Shown here piece by piece: positions 8,218 to 9,292 of a stretch of DNA of 9,292 nt. Position 1 is the stretch's first letter, and each line of letters starts with the position of its first letter. The position numbers and the translations under genes were made by a program. The stretch comes from a bacterium (GTDB lineage Bacteria > Bacteroidota > Ignavibacteria > Kapaibacteriales > UBA2268). The DNA is taken from positions 1 to 9,292 of the forward strand of contig JAUHXN010000100.1 of NCBI GenBank assembly GCA_030426865.1, read 5' to 3'. The notes beneath the pieces were generated by a model that saw nothing but the letters and a program-made list of their open reading frames with translations, searched no databases and was not told the DNA's origin.

Positions 8218-8570
8218 AATATCAATTTCTCGAAGAATACTTAGACACATTACCTACTGTTCAAAGACTTATAGTAGAGGAATTAGACAGATATATTTTA
8301 GCTTCTTCGGATAAAATTAAATTCAAGTTTAGTTATGGTATTCCTTTTTACGAATATATCAAGAATGTCTGCTATATAAATTGTAAGAAAAATGGGATTG
8401 TGAACTTAGCTTTTTGGAATGGAAAGTATTTGAATGATATTCCCGGACTTGAGTTTGAAGGTAGGGTTTTGATTAAGGCCTTCTCTTATAAAAATATAGA
8501 AGATATAAACGAAGAAGTGCTAGTCTTCACCCTACAAGAGGCGCTCCGCATACAACACGAAATCCACTAA
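8208..8570 (+). CDS. DUF1801 (YdhG-like) domain protein
   Basis: A 120-residue soluble protein that I assign to the DUF1801 family, which shares a fold with a proposed Bacillus iron chaperone. Typical parts are the early helix LDTLPTVQRLIVEELDRYIL (13-32), KFKFSYGIPFYEY (38-50), a central strand pair CYINCKKNGIVNLAFWNG, and a C-terminal helix. No catalytic site or signal peptide is seen, and the function is unproven; a metal-related role suggested by the corA neighbour is inference only. The ATG at 8208 lies inside the last codons of corA (10-nt overlap in another frame), so translation is probably coupled. Its own AAGAAG just upstream could serve as a weak ribosome binding site. Confidence 0.82.
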   Translation: MAVKYQFLEEYLDTLPTVQRLIVEELDRYILASSDKIKFKFSYGIPFYEYIKNVCYINCKKNGIVNLAFWNGKYLNDIPGLEFEGRVLIKAFSYKNIEDINEEVLVFTLQEALRIQHEIH

Positions 8571-8582
8571 ATATTTTATATT

Positions 8583-8600
8583 ATCTGTAACCAGATTTTT
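8583..8600 (+). terminator. Possible weak terminator after the DUF1801 gene
   Basis: ATCTG (8583-8587) pairs with CAGAT (8592-8596) around a TAAC loop and is followed by TTTT (8597-8600). The stem is only 5 bp, with two G-C pairs, so termination would be weak or absent. It is listed because it lies 12 nt past the stop codon in the 80-nt gap before the next gene, where a unit boundary is plausible. Confidence 0.28.
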
Positions 8601-8650
8601 GGACAGCCGTCTAAGTATCAAAATCAATCAACAACTTATAGGATTTTATC

Positions 8651-8998
8651 ATGGTACACTTCTTCGAAGCCATAGTTCCGCTCTCATTTTTTTTAATGGT
8701 CTTTGGAATAGCATATATCTTTTTAAATTCAAGATCAAAAGAACGTTTAGCGTTAATCGAGAGAAATATAGACGCAAGTTTATTTTTTGGGAAAAAGAAA
8801 GATAACGTAATGTATTGGACTCTCCGAATTGGTTCATTATTATTTGGCTTTGGAATAGGCCTTCTAGTTGGATTTATTATGGCAGAGATCTACGATGAAA
8901 GTATGTTTATTGCACCTCCATTATTCATATTTTCTGGTTTATTTTGGATAATAGAATTCATCGTTGAAAGAAAGTTAATATTAAAAGATAACCAATAG
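8651..8998 (+). CDS. Small three-helix membrane protein, DUF6249-like
   Basis: A 115-residue inner-membrane protein resembling the DUF6249 family of Bacteroidota; the family name is from memory. Hydrophobic helices lie at about 5-25, 58-80 and 88-108. Between helices one and two is a charged loop with SRSKERLALIERNIDASLFF (27-46), the most conserved-looking part and, by the positive-inside rule, probably cytoplasmic. A short charged tail, ERKLILKDNQ, ends it. The ATG at 8651 follows AGGA (8640-8643) by 7 nt. The sigma factor begins 14 nt after its stop, so the two are very likely co-transcribed. A small membrane protein beside an ECF sigma factor could be a regulator or sensor, but it lacks a recognisable anti-sigma domain and its function is unknown. 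Confidence 0.8.
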   Translation: MVHFFEAIVPLSFFLMVFGIAYIFLNSRSKERLALIERNIDASLFFGKKKDNVMYWTLRIGSLLFGFGIGLLVGFIMAEIYDESMFIAPPLFIFSGLFWIIEFIVERKLILKDNQ

Positions 8999-9012
8999 GA
9001 TTTTCTAGTAAA

Positions 9013-9292
9013 TTGGAGGAAAAAGACCTAATAGAACGGATAAACTCTGGCGAAAAAGAGTTATTCAGATATATAATAAACGAGCATAGCAACTTCGTTT
9101 ACTCTATATGTTTAAATTTACTTCGTAACCCTGAGGACGCTCGGGATGTTTCGCAAGAGACTTTTTATAAAGCATATAAAGCCTTGAAAAGGTATGACGG
9201 TACGAAGAGCAAATTCTCAACTTGGCTCTACAAGATTGCATACAATAAGTGTATAGACTATATCAGAAAGAAAAATAATTTTCTTAATTTGA
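9013..9292 (+). CDS. ECF-type RNA polymerase sigma factor (3' partial, probable TTG start)
   Basis: Alternative sigma-70 family factor that directs RNA polymerase to a dedicated regulon. The 93 visible residues cover region 2: LIERINSGEKELFRYII at the N-terminus, LLRNPEDARDVSQETFYKAY (36-55, core-binding region 2.1-2.2), then YDGTKSKFSTWLYKIAYNKC (61-80) and IDYIRKK (81-87, regions 2.3-2.4). Region 4 lies beyond the window edge, so the subgroup cannot be set. The frame opens after an in-frame TAA at 8989-8991 and contains no ATG. TTG at 9013 gives the expected ECF N-terminus, with AGGA at 8997-9000 twelve nt upstream as a possible weak ribosome binding site. It follows the DUF6249-like gene by 14 nt; any anti-sigma gene would be downstream. 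Confidence 0.9.
   Translation, partial: MEEKDLIERINSGEKELFRYIINEHSNFVYSICLNLLRNPEDARDVSQETFYKAYKALKRYDGTKSKFSTWLYKIAYNKCIDYIRKKNNFLNL

Noticed and set aside
8599..8837. Two short frames (forward 8599-8805, reverse 8649-8837) over the small membrane protein gene
   Set aside because: The frame at 8651-8998 has proper membrane helices, a ribosome binding site and sensible spacing to the sigma gene; the other two look like shadows.

Overview
The window is AT-rich and every convincing gene lies on the + strand. The clearest taxonomic marker is the first gene: a large extracellular protein whose C-terminus looks like a type A sorting domain of the type IX secretion system (T9SS), which is confined to Bacteroidota and close relatives of the FCB group. 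Other hints agree: weak or absent Shine-Dalgarno sequences, a promoter of the Bacteroidota TTG-N19-TAnnTTTG form, heavy AGA use for arginine, and a small membrane protein next to an ECF sigma factor. The mix of Asp-box/Ycf48-like repeats, gC-type Ig-like modules and an ASH/HYDIN-like domain would also fit Ignavibacteria or Kapabacteria. I cannot place it below the FCB level.

Layout. (1) 2-1966: 3' part of a T9SS-exported multidomain protein, cut by the window edge. (2) 1984-3096: a GT4 glycosyltransferase with a candidate promoter directly in front that would give an almost leaderless mRNA. (3) 3093-3953: an EamA/DMT permease that starts at TTG and overlaps the glycosyltransferase by 4 nt. 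(4) 4037-6859: a full-length exported M16 zinc metallopeptidase with one catalytic and one degenerate half, followed by a strong intrinsic terminator. (5) 7114-8217: CorA-type divalent cation channel, overlapping by 10 nt (6) 8208-8570, a DUF1801 protein. (7) 8651-8998: a small three-helix membrane protein resembling DUF6249. (8) 9013-9292: the 5' part of an ECF sigma factor, probably starting at TTG and cut by the window edge.

Probable transcription units: the T9SS cargo gene alone or as a distal gene; glycosyltransferase plus permease, translationally coupled; the M16 peptidase, ending at the terminator; corA plus DUF1801; and DUF6249-like plus sigma factor. The last pair may form a membrane-linked regulatory module, but that is inference. 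I see no RNA genes, insertion sequences, CRISPR arrays or other mobile elements, and no clear undescribed system. The most useful second looks are the leaderless promoter, the two TTG starts, and the small membrane protein beside the sigma factor.
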